Of a stretch of DNA of 53,895 nucleotides, positions 1 to 8,549 are shown piece after piece; the stretch's first letter is position 1; every line of letters begins with the position of its first letter. The stretch is from Roseibacillus sp. (GTDB taxonomy: Bacteria > Verrucomicrobiota > Verrucomicrobiia > Verrucomicrobiales > Akkermansiaceae), in contig PARF01000038.1 of NCBI GenBank assembly GCA_002709915.1, positions 1 to 53,895 of the forward strand, written 5' to 3'. The position numbers were made by a program, and so were the translations under genes. The notes under the pieces were generated by a model. That model saw nothing but the letters and a program-made list of their open reading frames with translations, was not told where the DNA came from and ran no database searches.

Positions 1-504
1 ATCTTTGTCATCTACAGAAAGATTCACTGTTCCGATAATCGCATTGGTTGCCTCAATCAGATCTGCCCGCCCCTTGGCCTTCTCCTCCCGAATTCCCTCG
101 TTACGTATAATGACACCCCCGGGATTTTCTTCGGTCCGTATATCATCAGTGGGAGCCATGCCTCCCAACCCTATCTGCCGAACCTCTGGACGCTCCGGAT
201 CCGCAATCTCGTAGAGAAATATAGTATTTTCCACGACCTTGGTTGAGTCGCTTTCCACCATCTGCGCCATTTTCAACGCCCCCTCCGCTAGTGCTTGGGG
301 AGAGCCATCTTCGAGCATTTCATCGGCGCTTACCGCGTTACAGTGCGGCATTGTCGCACGCAAGACACTCTCTGGCTGCACCTGTAAAAGCTCCCAGATC
401 TCTAAATCACTCTGAAACTCATCATAATTTGGACTGCAAAGGCGCTGAGCCGCACCCGAGTCAACAGGAACAAGTGCACGGCGGATCGGGTTGACGTTAA
501 CCAT
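1..504 (-). CDS. DUF1015 family protein, N-terminal part (cut by window edge)
   Basis: Open frame running leftwards from an ATG at 504 off the window start; 168 residues are visible with no stop. The N-terminus (MVNVNPIRRALVP, then CSPNYDEF) matches the opening of DUF1015 proteins, where a short pro-rich start is followed by a SPxYD motif. Further on, FLYEI near residue 90 and the stretch NEGIREEKAKGRADLIEATN near 140-160 match the family's 'H/NE.T..EKE.DR...' core. DUF1015 proteins are widespread cytoplasmic proteins of unknown biochemical role, often found next to serine biosynthesis genes; that context cannot be tested here. The family usually runs to about 400 residues, so roughly the C-terminal 60 percent lies outside the window. 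No Shine-Dalgarno sequence is visible. Confidence 0.8.
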   Translation of the reverse strand, partial: MVNVNPIRRALVPVDSGAAQRLCSPNYDEFQSDLEIWELLQVQPESVLRATMPHCNAVSADEMLEDGSPQALAEGALKMAQMVESDSTKVVENTIFLYEIADPERPEVRQIGLGGMAPTDDIRTEENPGGVIIRNEGIREEKAKGRADLIEATNAIIGTVNLSVDDKD

Positions 505-606
505 GGTATTCAGTTTTCAAGGAACCCTGCGAAGCGGCTCAGGAAGCGTCAATTCTTTCTTCGTCTCGACATTTTGGCTGCCGCCAACCTCATCCTCTTA
601 CCATGA

Positions 607-1191
607 TTACGACAGATAAAACCGTATTTCGTCTAAGGCTTTCTTTTTCGCTAGAGGGACTTCCTCAGGGTAGCCGACCTTGATGAACCCAATGACTCTC
701 TCTTCGTGTTCTGGGACACCAAGAACCTCGGGAACTACCGGATCCCGCGTTATTGCCCCCGTAGACCACTGTGCACCGACGCCTCGGGACCAAAGAGAGA
801 GAACAAGATTATGAAGAGCGCAAACCGTTGCGGCATAGTCCTCCTCCTCTCTGAATGGATCATCAGGAGACTTCCTCGACGTAACAGCAATCAGCTCTGG
901 TGGTCCCAGAATCTTCTGTCTGGCCTTCTCTACGTGCTGCAATGTCGCCTCCGGGTTCTTGATGCGGACAATCCTCTCCACACTGGGAATGAGCCGTAAT
1001 CTGGTTGATTCCCCCATCACAAAGAATTTCCATGGATGAGTATGCTTGTGACACGGAGCATGCCGAGCCGCCTCGAAGGCCTCTTCAAGAAGGTCCCTGT
1101 CAACAGGACGATCCGTGAATGAGAAAATCGAGCGCCGCGAGATCAACGTCTCCTGTGCGAAGTTCATTGGTTGCCTATCGCTGAAATTCAT
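607..1191 (-). CDS. Nitroreductase family protein
   Basis: A 194-residue protein of the FMN-dependent nitroreductase fold, normally a homodimeric cytoplasmic NAD(P)H oxidoreductase acting on nitro compounds or quinones. The FMN-binding N-terminus is visible as SRRSIFSFTDRPVD (residues about 18-31), followed by AFEAARHAPCHKHTHPWKF (about 38-56), the typical 'A..APS..N.QPW.F' position. Near residue 140 the sequence GAQWSTGAI corresponds to the conserved 'G..W.tg' cofactor loop. The length fits the compact YdjA-like branch. An alternative ATG lies eight codons in (1167); the repeat of MNF makes either start possible. The true substrate cannot be read from the sequence. The flanking genes are unrelated. 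Confidence 0.85.
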   Translation of the reverse strand: MNFSDRQPMNFAQETLISRRSIFSFTDRPVDRDLLEEAFEAARHAPCHKHTHPWKFFVMGESTRLRLIPSVERIVRIKNPEATLQHVEKARQKILGPPELIAVTSRKSPDDPFREEEDYAATVCALHNLVLSLWSRGVGAQWSTGAITRDPVVPEVLGVPEHEERVIGFIKVGYPEEVPLAKKKALDEIRFYLS

Positions 1192-1522
1192 GGACGCCTA
1201 GAGCATGGGACAGGACCCTATCTGTCCAGAGCTTTCCCCCGCTCGTCCCTGTTCTCCAAATACCCCATATGCGGTAACACGACCTTGCGTTGTGCTATCA
1301 AAATACCAGCTGAAACACCCGTATTGCCGTTTTCCCGCCCTCGCTTTGGGCAAAAATTTAATGGGAGTTTGTGAGAATAAAGTCCCGTTTCTCAACGTTT
1401 AAATAGGTGCCAAGGTTTTCGAAGTGAACGGTCGCCGGGTAGCTTTTATGGGTTTTTGCTGCCCGCGGCCGTTCACCTTTTTCTCGCGAGAGTCCATCTA
1501 CCCTGTAAGGCTCCTCACCCAG
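1192..1522. other. Intergenic region, 331 bases
   Basis: No convincing gene. Short frames here have no recognisable protein features. The region separates the leftward nitroreductase gene from the rightward secreted-protein gene at 1523 and should hold both promoters. Its one notable element is a long inverted repeat at 1424-1476 followed by a T-run, listed separately. Confidence 0.6.
1424..1482 (+). terminator. Hairpin with T-run in the leader of the 1523 gene (possible attenuator)
   Basis: GTGAACGG at 1424-1431 pairs perfectly with CCGTTCAC at 1469-1476. Four further pairs, one of them a wobble, extend the stem inwards, and the hairpin is followed by CTTTTTC. On the plus strand this has the form of an intrinsic terminator with a large loop. 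No plus-strand gene lies upstream for it to terminate, and it sits about 40 bases before the start at 1523, so a leader attenuator is one reading. Confidence 0.45.
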
Positions 1523-2323
1523 ATGAAGCGATTACTCATCCCATGCCTCCTGGCTCTGCCTGCTCATGTGCACGGGCAGGAGACCTCGCCAGCTCAAAAC
1601 ACCCCTGTCCCCGCTGCTCAAACTCAGCCCCTCCCACGATCGAAGGACGGGCAAGAAAAAGGCGCCGGGAAGAAGCATCTCGACTTCGATCCTGTCGACA
1701 AGATTCAACAAAGCCTTGAGGCCCGGCGGAAGCGGATCGCGGAGGCACGAAAGAACGCACGGGATCGGGCACGGGCACGGCGAGAAGCCCAACAACCTGA
1801 GGAGCCCGCACTTGTTCTTCCTGCCCATAGCTCCGGAAAAAAAGACCTGCCTGGTCGTTGGGTTTTTCAAAGCGACAGCCTTAAAACAGCCCTTGTAAGG
1901 CAATTTCAGGAAACAGTGGGTAAGGACGCAACTTTCAAAGTCGGTAAGATTACCGGCAATTACACCATCTCCATCAACTCGGACCTCACCAGGATCGCTG
2001 CCGAGTGGAAAGAGTGGAAAATGGACAGCACGACAATCCGCGGCGAACGCTCTGTATCACTTTCGGTATCCATAGATGGGATTCAGGAATACGAGATCAT
2101 CCAGATTATCGACGGTAAGAACCCGAAAATGAGGAAGATTGAGATTAAACTCTTAGAAGATAAGACCATCTCGGAGAGCTTCTTCGAAGGGAACAAAATG
2201 CGAACTAAGGTAGAGCTCCCCACCCTGAGCAGTGGGAACTGGTCCCTCCATGAAGGAACCTTTCACCTTCAGGGATCAGGTCAGGAAACGGCATGGAAGT
2301 TCACCCCGCACTCAGCTGAATAA
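1523..2323 (+). CDS. Secreted protein with a charged helical segment, function unknown
   Basis: Not a family I recognise. From the ATG at 1523 the product is 266 residues and opens with a good Sec signal peptide (MKRLLIPCLLALPAHVHGQ, cleavage after about residue 18). The frame stays open upstream to a GTG at 1424, but that would bury the signal peptide behind about 33 residues and begin inside a hairpin, so 1523 is preferred. After a low-complexity Pro/Gln linker comes an Arg/Ala/Glu-rich helical stretch (roughly residues 55-90, LEARRKRIAEARKNARDRAR), probably a coiled coil. Residues about 100-266 look like a beta-rich globular domain beginning LPGRWVFQSD, with alternating hydrophobic strands reminiscent of lipocalin-like folds; that resemblance is only an impression. 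It converges on the ABC transporter gene with about 20 bases between stops. Confidence 0.7.
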   Translation: MKRLLIPCLLALPAHVHGQETSPAQNTPVPAAQTQPLPRSKDGQEKGAGKKHLDFDPVDKIQQSLEARRKRIAEARKNARDRARARREAQQPEEPALVLPAHSSGKKDLPGRWVFQSDSLKTALVRQFQETVGKDATFKVGKITGNYTISINSDLTRIAAEWKEWKMDSTTIRGERSVSLSVSIDGIQEYEIIQIIDGKNPKMRKIEIKLLEDKTISESFFEGNKMRTKVELPTLSSGNWSLHEGTFHLQGSGQETAWKFTPHSAE

Positions 2324-2344
2324 GACCGGAATTTCTGATTCCTT

Positions 2345-4174
2345 CTACAGAAGCTGGGTCTCCGCGAGGAGCCGGTAGGTTCCTCCAGCATCGATAAGCT
2401 CGCTGTGTGTTCCAGTCTCCACGATTCTACCACCTTGGAGAACATGAATGCGGTCCGCATCTCTCACTGTCCCCAGACGGTGCGCTATGATGAGACTCGT
2501 CCTACCCTTCATGAGTTCGTCCAGCGCCTCTTGAACGAGTCGCTCACTCTCCGAGTCGAGTGAGCTCGTGGCCTCGTCGAGCAGAAGGATCTTCGGGTCA
2601 GCGAGAATCGCACGGGCAATCGCAATTCGTTGGCGCTGACCGCCGCTCAACTTGACCCCCCGGGGGCCAACCATGGTGTCGTAACCCTCGGGGAATTCGG
2701 CAATGAATTCGTGGGCGTGAGCTTTTCGGGCGGCCTCTTCTACCTGCTCTTGGCTGGCATCCCAGCTACCGTAACGGATATTTTCCCCCACGGACCCTCC
2801 AAAAAGCAGCACATCCTGCGGCACCAACGCCATAGCGCCCCTCAGAGTGGCTAGGGGAAGTCCGGCCGCAGGGTCTCCATCGATCAAAACTGCACCATCC
2901 TGCGGTTCATAGAAACGCAGGAGAAGCGAAAATAGAGTGGATTTGCCAGCACCACTTGGACCGACAAAAGCGATCCGCTCTCCGTTTTCCGCCTTGAAAG
3001 AAACTCCATCGAGGACCGCTTGCTCGGGCCGCGAAGGATAGGAAAAACTGAGGTTCTGCGCTTCCACTGTCCCCAGCACCTCAAATGGGACGTCACCATC
3101 TCCCTCTTCCTCAGGATCCTCTGCCATGATTTCTCGAAGCCGCTCAGTCGCCCCGTTAGCCTTCTGAATCTGACTCACGATCTCCGGAAACGCCCCGAGA
3201 GAAGCGCCTACAAAAACACTGAACAGGATAAACGCTGTAAATTGAAACGGGGTGATTTCTTCCCGCACCAGCATTCCCGCTCCAAACCACGCCACCACTG
3301 AGATGCTGCCGAGCAGGACGAAGATAATAAAAGAAACGAAAAGAGCACGAACTCGAGCTCCCCGGTTAACGACCAAGAGGTAGTCCTCCAAAGCGTCTCT
3401 GTAACGCCCCCTTTCATGCGATTCGTTACTGTAGGCCTTGAGTTCCGCAATCCCCTGAGTGCTCTCCTCGAGCACAACACCACTGGTTGCCAGACTATTC
3501 TGAGCTTGCTTGGAATACGCACGAACCCGGCGTCCAAACAAAGCGACCGCAAGGATCACCACCGGAATCATAGCGAGCATGAAAAGAGAAAGCTTCCAGC
3601 TCATGACAAAAATGAAGATTAGCCCTCCAACCAGGATCACTGACTGTCGTGCCAGCTGGGGCACCGTAGTGAGCAACGTGTCTCTCAAGACCGCAAGATC
3701 CGCAGAGACCCTGTTGCTTAATTCTCCCGCCCGGTGCCTCTGGAAAAAATCAAGGGGAAGCCTTACTAACCGGCTGAAGACATCTACCCGGATATCATTG
3801 AGAGCACTTTCACCTGCCTTGATAAACCCGCGCACTCTCCAATAGGCAATAAATGCCTGCAGGGCGAGAATGGCAAGAAGGGTGAGAACCGTCTGGTTAA
3901 TATTCGAGACGACAAGAGGCACATCCGGGGAAGCCTTGGCGTTCAGCATCTCGAGAGGAGATCCGGTCGGACTGCCTATAAGCTTGCTGAGATAGTAGGG
4001 AAAGGCCAGCGAAAGACCCGCCGTCACGAACAAGGCAATCAGTGAAGGGATGAAGACCGCTCGGTAGCGATTCAAATACCCATAGAACGCCAGAGCGGGG
4101 ACACGTCTCCGTGAACCCTCCTTCCCGGCGTTCTTCTCTGACCGCATGCCCGGATGGGACACCATGGCAGGCAA
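2345..4174 (-). CDS. ABC exporter with fused membrane and ATPase domains (MsbA/LmrA type)
   Basis: A 609-residue half-transporter. An N-terminal six-helix transmembrane domain (about residues 35-340) is followed by a nucleotide-binding domain (about 370-600). Walker A GPSGAGKST is at 405-413, the signature LSGGQ at 509-513, Walker B LLLDEAT near 531-537 and the H-loop AHRL near 566, so all ATPase motifs are intact. Proteins of this layout work as homodimers that flip or export lipids, peptides or drugs; the closest described type is MsbA, the lipid A-core flippase, but the sequence does not fix the cargo. Internal Met codons at residues 4 and 10 are alternative starts. The protease gene upstream in the same direction ends 58 bases away, which would allow co-transcription. 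Confidence 0.9.
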   Translation of the reverse strand: MPAMVSHPGMRSEKNAGKEGSRRRVPALAFYGYLNRYRAVFIPSLIALFVTAGLSLAFPYYLSKLIGSPTGSPLEMLNAKASPDVPLVVSNINQTVLTLLAILALQAFIAYWRVRGFIKAGESALNDIRVDVFSRLVRLPLDFFQRHRAGELSNRVSADLAVLRDTLLTTVPQLARQSVILVGGLIFIFVMSWKLSLFMLAMIPVVILAVALFGRRVRAYSKQAQNSLATSGVVLEESTQGIAELKAYSNESHERGRYRDALEDYLLVVNRGARVRALFVSFIIFVLLGSISVVAWFGAGMLVREEITPFQFTAFILFSVFVGASLGAFPEIVSQIQKANGATERLREIMAEDPEEEGDGDVPFEVLGTVEAQNLSFSYPSRPEQAVLDGVSFKAENGERIAFVGPSGAGKSTLFSLLLRFYEPQDGAVLIDGDPAAGLPLATLRGAMALVPQDVLLFGGSVGENIRYGSWDASQEQVEEAARKAHAHEFIAEFPEGYDTMVGPRGVKLSGGQRQRIAIARAILADPKILLLDEATSSLDSESERLVQEALDELMKGRTSLIIAHRLGTVRDADRIHVLQGGRIVETGTHSELIDAGGTYRLLAETQLL

Positions 4175-4232
4175 GGTGGCAAGCCTCCGAGCGCGTCGTC
4201 CGAATCTTAGTGGCGGCTTCTGCTATCGCTCG

Positions 4233-5591
4233 TCACTCCACTCGTCGCGCCACTCGCTCCTGCTCAAGGGTTACCTTGAGACGGTAGAACATCAAACCCC
4301 GAGCCGGGTAATTCATCTCATATTCCAGAATCTCCACTCCCTCAGCAAGAGAATGAATCTGCGCCACCTTTCTCAGTCCACTTACTCTCTGGAACTCTTT
4401 GCTCCTCAGTCCGGGGGATTCCTGGATTTCCCAGCTCAACCCCCGATCAGGAGCATCCAGTCGAATTCTGATCCTGAAGCGAAGTTTACCTCCACTACCT
4501 TCAACGAGAAAGGGGATTCCCGGATCATCCATTCCAGGATTAAGCCCTGAAAAGTATTCCAGCAAATCAGGCCTGCCATCTGATTCTGAGCCCTTTCCTC
4601 CTCCAATTCCAAATTCGCTCAACCATTCATTGAAACGTTCAGCTGGAGTCTTCGCCCTGTCATCAATCGCAGACTGGATCACTTCCTGAATGATCGGGGC
4701 ACTGCTACTGATCCGACTCGCGAAGGACCGACTCTCGTCAAGATCATTTGCCGCGCTCACCAACGTCCAGTCCTCACAGGAACTATCATCCCGACCTATA
4801 TAAAAACCGGATCCGTCAAAGAGAGATGCCAAAAACTCTGATCCGTCTCCACAGATCGCATTTGTGTCATAATTTGAATCAGCTCCAAAGAGGATGCCTG
4901 CGAGCTTCCAGTCACCCCCCTTAAGAATAAATACTCCTCCGCCGGAATCTCCAAAAGTTGCCTGGCACTCGTCACGACCCAGAATATCGTCAAAATCTGT
5001 GACCAGCATAGGTCCCCTAACACCAGCATCGGAGAATCCATCGACAGTATTTCTTCCCCAGCGGGCACGCTGGTCTTCTGGCGCCCAAGTCCACCCTCGA
5101 CCCTGACCGAGCCGCCTTACCTCTTCTCCCCGGGAGCGCCCCCGGCCCATCATGACAACCTCCCGCCCTGCCTCATCAGAGGTAGTATACAATCGAGCAT
5201 ATTCGGGAAACTCACTAAAAACCTCGAAAATTCTTAAGTCTGTCCCCGGAATGTCCAGAGAACCGTTACCCTCATTAAAATTGGGATTAATGAAATAAAC
5301 GCGATCAACTTCTTCCCCGGTGAACCACGATCTCCGTACAAATGTTTCCGAACCCTTCCCAAGGTGAATGGCGGTAATAAAATGCCTCGGTGAAATAACC
5401 GTTCCAAGAAACTCCTTGTATTCCCCCTGGTAACGCCAGCCCGCCCCCTCGTAGAGGCCAGATGGAGCAGTCTCCCGGTGATAACTTGGATCTCCCGTTT
5501 CGAAGAACACAATGCCCGGGAGCTGGCAAACCCCAGAAAGAAAAGTGATCCCTGCAAGCAGCGCGATCGAAAGTTGTTTTGTCGGCTGCAT
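4233..5591 (-). CDS. Secreted trypsin-like serine protease with C-terminal module
   Basis: A 452-residue protein with an N-terminal signal peptide (about residues 1-22). The chymotrypsin-fold domain spans about 25-275. The catalytic His is H76 in FITAIHL, the likely Asp is D118 in GTDLR, and the Ser is S216 in FGDSGGGVF, so an active S1-family protease is expected, exported to the periplasm or outside. After a linker, residues about 318-452 form a separate module starting FNEWLSEFG, with SDGRPDLLEYFSGLNP at 336-351 and ending in a Phe-Tyr-Arg-Leu-Lys-Val strand. A similar tail closes the unrelated beta-strand repeat protein encoded at 13382-16006 (see findings). The canonical TAAHC around the His is changed to ITAIHL, but the catalytic residue is kept. 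Confidence 0.88.
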   Translation of the reverse strand: MQPTKQLSIALLAGITFLSGVCQLPGIVFFETGDPSYHRETAPSGLYEGAGWRYQGEYKEFLGTVISPRHFITAIHLGKGSETFVRRSWFTGEEVDRVYFINPNFNEGNGSLDIPGTDLRIFEVFSEFPEYARLYTTSDEAGREVVMMGRGRSRGEEVRRLGQGRGWTWAPEDQRARWGRNTVDGFSDAGVRGPMLVTDFDDILGRDECQATFGDSGGGVFILKGGDWKLAGILFGADSNYDTNAICGDGSEFLASLFDGSGFYIGRDDSSCEDWTLVSAANDLDESRSFASRISSSAPIIQEVIQSAIDDRAKTPAERFNEWLSEFGIGGGKGSESDGRPDLLEYFSGLNPGMDDPGIPFLVEGSGGKLRFRIRIRLDAPDRGLSWEIQESPGLRSKEFQRVSGLRKVAQIHSLAEGVEILEYEMNYPARGLMFYRLKVTLEQERVARRVE

Positions 5592-5715
5592 GGCTGGGAA
5601 TGGGGTAACCTGTTTCGAGGCTGACCTACAAAAGGGGATGTCACCCGATCCTACACCACTTGAAGCTACTCTTCCACCCCGAACCGTATCACCTCTTACC
5701 TAGGACCCTTCCAAT

Positions 5716-6891
5716 CTATCTTCCAAGGCCAGCTCTCGCCATGTGTCGCGCCTCGGCATCTGCCTCGATCAGGGCTTCCAGAGACGGACTTTTTACTACC
5801 AAGTGCTGCCCCATGACCTCCTCGACAAGACCCCAGATTTTCGGGAATGGAATAGCACCATTCAGAAAGGCCTCTACCGCCACTTCATTCGCAGCATTCA
5901 TGACCGCGGGCATTGTCCCACAGACGGTTCCTGCCTCACGCGCAAGTCGCAGGGCGGGAAAAACCTCTTCACGGGGCGCTTCAAAATCCAAACGAGCTAG
6001 AGTTGCAAAGTCGAGGGGCTCAAGCGAGTGACCAATTCGGTGCGGCCAGGTCACTGCGTATTGAATAGGAAAACACATGTCCGTCGTACTCACTTGCGCC
6101 AGCACGCTGCCATCAACAAATTCCACCATGGAATGTACGATACTCTGAGGGTGAACCACGACCTCCACTCGTTCCATGCCCACCCCGAACAGCCACCGGG
6201 CCTCAATCATCTCGAGCCCCTTGTTGAACATTGTCGCTGAATCGATGGAGATCTTTCGGCCCATCTCCCAAGTGGGATGTTCGAGGGCCTGCTCCGGGGT
6301 AACCTGATCAAGCGCATCTGGACAAGCCGTCCGAAATGGCCCTCCTGATGCTGTGAGCAGGAGGCGCCGCACCGCATCAGCTCCAACGGGATTTCCCTCA
6401 AGACATTGAAAAATAGCGTTGTGCTCGCTATCGACTGGAAGAACATTCACCCCTGCCTCAGCTGCGGCGGACATCACAATTTCGCCGGCCATGACAAGAA
6501 TTTCCTTGCTCGCGACAGCAAGATCCTTACCTGCCCCGATCGCATCGAGGGCGGGTTGAAGTCCGGCCGTTCCCACGATTGAGATCAAAACCAGATCTGC
6601 GTCGGGCAGACATGCCAACTCTCTTAGCCCTTGCTCACCAACATGCACCTCACTACCGGGTGGTGCAGAGGCTAAAACCGTCTCGCGCTGCGCTTCATCC
6701 GCGATCGAGAGACACTTGACTCCGAACTCCCGGGCCTGCGCACCGAGAGTCTCTCCCTGAGATCCAGCAGCGAGTCCGACAACCTCCATATGATCGGGAA
6801 TTTCGCGCGCAACCTTGAGAGCACTGGTTCCGATCGACCCGGTGGAACCGAGAATAACTACTTTCTTGGGTTTGATGGCCTTGGGTTCCAT
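5716..6891 (-). CDS. dxr: 1-deoxy-D-xylulose 5-phosphate reductoisomerase
   Basis: A 391-residue enzyme of the non-mevalonate (MEP) isoprenoid pathway that converts DXP to 2-C-methyl-D-erythritol 4-phosphate with NADPH and a divalent metal. The N-terminal Rossmann motif reads GSTGSIGTSALKV (residues about 15-27). The metal-binding region is VDSEHNAIFQCL (about 153-164), followed by LTASGGPFR (about 178-186) and the flexible-loop region HPTWEMGRKISIDSATM with NKGLEMIEA. All are canonical and the length is normal for the family. The gene lies 28 bases downstream of cdsA in the same direction, the usual bacterial cdsA-dxr order; uppS, often upstream, is not present here. Confidence 0.97.
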   Translation of the reverse strand: MEPKAIKPKKVVILGSTGSIGTSALKVAREIPDHMEVVGLAAGSQGETLGAQAREFGVKCLSIADEAQRETVLASAPPGSEVHVGEQGLRELACLPDADLVLISIVGTAGLQPALDAIGAGKDLAVASKEILVMAGEIVMSAAAEAGVNVLPVDSEHNAIFQCLEGNPVGADAVRRLLLTASGGPFRTACPDALDQVTPEQALEHPTWEMGRKISIDSATMFNKGLEMIEARWLFGVGMERVEVVVHPQSIVHSMVEFVDGSVLAQVSTTDMCFPIQYAVTWPHRIGHSLEPLDFATLARLDFEAPREEVFPALRLAREAGTVCGTMPAVMNAANEVAVEAFLNGAIPFPKIWGLVEEVMGQHLVVKSPSLEALIEADAEARHMARAGLGR

Positions 6892-6919
6892 GATGCCAGA
6901 AACAAAACTACTACGTGCC

Positions 6920-7816
6920 CTACAAACTTTGCAGATACACGTAGAAGAACGCAGCGGGGAGTGCGAAACAGAGACTGTCTATCAAATCAAGAATACCCCC
7001 GATACCCGGCAAGATCTGGCCAGAGTCCTTAACCTGCAGACTACGCTTGAGAATTGACTCGGCCAGATCACCTGCCATCGCGGCGAGCGCGACAACGAGA
7101 CCCAACCCAAGAACATGAGGCCACGCAAGCCACGAAAGGCCCTCGCCACTCAGGGCGTGAACAGCGAACGCCCCGCCCACCGCGAAGAAAAGCGAGCCAA
7201 TGTATCCCTCCCATGACTTGGCCGGGCTGATGTGGGGAATGGCTTTATGCTTTCCCATCAGAGTCCCAACAAGGTATGCGCCCATATCAGTAAATTTGGC
7301 AACCACAACAACGAGAAGGATTAACCAGAACCCTGAGCTTACTTCTGGGGGGTAAAGAGCCAGCCGAATGATAAACCCCCCAAATAGCACTGGAACGTAG
7401 ACAAAGCCCAGAAGAGCAAGGCTTACTGCTTTTACCGAAGCATCTCCCTCAATAGGAAAGCGCAAGCGCAAACAGAAGGAACCCACGGTGACAAGCAGCA
7501 CGCCGGCAACCTCAGGAAGAAAATCATCGCTTACGAATGCTCCTCGGGAGCCAAGCACTTGAAATAGAACATACAGGAGGAATCCCACACACACAATCAA
7601 CCCCCAGTAGCGACACTCCCGTCCGGGAGCTTCCCGGGTCAAAGCGAGGAACTCGAGACTCCCGATCAGGGTAAAGAGAGCCACCATGACACCCATGAGC
7701 CAAAGTTTTCCGCTGGCAAAAACAAAAGCTACGAAACCCCAGAGGAGAATTGTGCTTAGCAGCCGCGCCCGGAAAGATGCAGCACGTGAGGAGCCATTAC
7801 TAGTTGCGGACACCAT
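6920..7816 (-). CDS. cdsA: Phosphatidate cytidylyltransferase
   Basis: A 298-residue integral membrane protein, about eight hydrophobic segments, that makes CDP-diacylglycerol from phosphatidate and CTP, the branch point of phospholipid synthesis. The motifs DMGAYLVG, ISPAKSWEG and the C-terminal signature LKRSLQVKDSGQILPGIGG followed by ILDLIDSL are recognisable. Compared with the textbook signature (PGHGG..DR.D) the His is Ile and the Arg is Leu; the acidic residues and KDSG are kept. I recall similar forms in other PVC bacteria, so I read it as a lineage variant, not a dead enzyme. It is transcribed with dxr and is divergent from the EF-hand gene, sharing a 148-base promoter interval. Confidence 0.93.
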   Translation of the reverse strand: MVSATSNGSSRAASFRARLLSTILLWGFVAFVFASGKLWLMGVMVALFTLIGSLEFLALTREAPGRECRYWGLIVCVGFLLYVLFQVLGSRGAFVSDDFLPEVAGVLLVTVGSFCLRLRFPIEGDASVKAVSLALLGFVYVPVLFGGFIIRLALYPPEVSSGFWLILLVVVVAKFTDMGAYLVGTLMGKHKAIPHISPAKSWEGYIGSLFFAVGGAFAVHALSGEGLSWLAWPHVLGLGLVVALAAMAGDLAESILKRSLQVKDSGQILPGIGGILDLIDSLCFALPAAFFYVYLQSL

Positions 7817-7964
7817 CGTTTGATGGCATCAAACCGCCTCGCTCTGGCCCGCGCAATGCCAAAACCCCGGGACTGGCTGGATCTCAAAAATAATGCGCAA
7901 CTATGGTTCGAATTACCAGTTTCATCAACAATCGCGGAAATCCCGTGAACCAATCGAATAGAAA

Positions 7965-8411
7965 ATGAAAAAGACACTCCAAACATGCACAGTGATTCTC
8001 GGCCTCATGGCGACAGGATCAATGACGTCCCTCGCCGAAGAGGACACCGACGGAAAGAAACCTCCACGCGCCGAGCGCAGTGAGCGAGGCGAGGGCGAAG
8101 GCGAACGTCGTGGCCAGCGCCGCGGTGGACCCCGTCAGATCCCAAAGGAAATGCTTGAGAAGTTTGACAAGAACGGCGATGGCAAACTTGATGAAGACGA
8201 GCGCAAGGAAGCCATGCGCGCTCGCAGGGCGGAATTCATCAAGAAGTATGACAAGGATGGAGACGGCGAGCTTAATGAAGAGGAGCGCAAGGAAGCGATG
8301 AAGGGTCGTCGCGGTGGCAGACCTCAGGGTCGCCGTCCAGAAGGCGGTCGTCCAGAAGGCGGTCGTCGTCCGGGTGGCCAGCGTCCAGGCGGAAAGAAGC
8401 CGGATGCCTGA
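7965..8411 (+). CDS. Secreted EF-hand calcium-binding protein
   Basis: A 148-residue protein with a signal peptide (MKKTLQTCTVILGLMATG..., cleavage near residue 24) and a highly charged Arg/Gly/Glu-rich mature chain. Two EF-hand loops are clear: DKNGDGKLDEDE (residues 68-79) and DKDGDGELNEEE (96-107). Each has Asp at positions 1, 3 and 5 and an acidic residue at 12, and each is followed by a similar ERKEAM helix, so the pair looks like an internal duplication. The last 30 residues are a Gly/Pro/Arg repeat built on GGRPE-like units, encoded by a 15-base tandem duplication near 8334-8366. Proteins of this kind are common in Verrucomicrobia and Planctomycetes; a structural or calcium-buffering extracellular role is only inferred. 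A strong terminator follows. Confidence 0.85.
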   Translation: MKKTLQTCTVILGLMATGSMTSLAEEDTDGKKPPRAERSERGEGEGERRGQRRGGPRQIPKEMLEKFDKNGDGKLDEDERKEAMRARRAEFIKKYDKDGDGELNEEERKEAMKGRRGGRPQGRRPEGGRPEGGRRPGGQRPGGKKPDA

Positions 8412-8442
8412 ACGCCAGATCTCAATTTTCTCTGAACCCATC

Positions 8443-8470
8443 AAGCCGGGAGACTATCTCCCGGCTTTTT
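8443..8470 (+). terminator. Intrinsic terminator of the EF-hand gene
   Basis: A perfect 11-base-pair stem, AAGCCGGGAGA (8443-8453) with TCTCCCGGCTT (8457-8467), a three-base loop (CTA), and a continuous run of five Ts from 8466. It starts 31 bases after the stop codon at 8411. This is the cleanest terminator in the window. Confidence 0.92.
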
Positions 8471-8549
8471 CGTTTTACAGGCAAGCCCTCCGGGTTCTCC
8501 TCCCGGCAATGACTTCACGCCTTATCGCGGCGACCAGAGGTGAGAGAAG

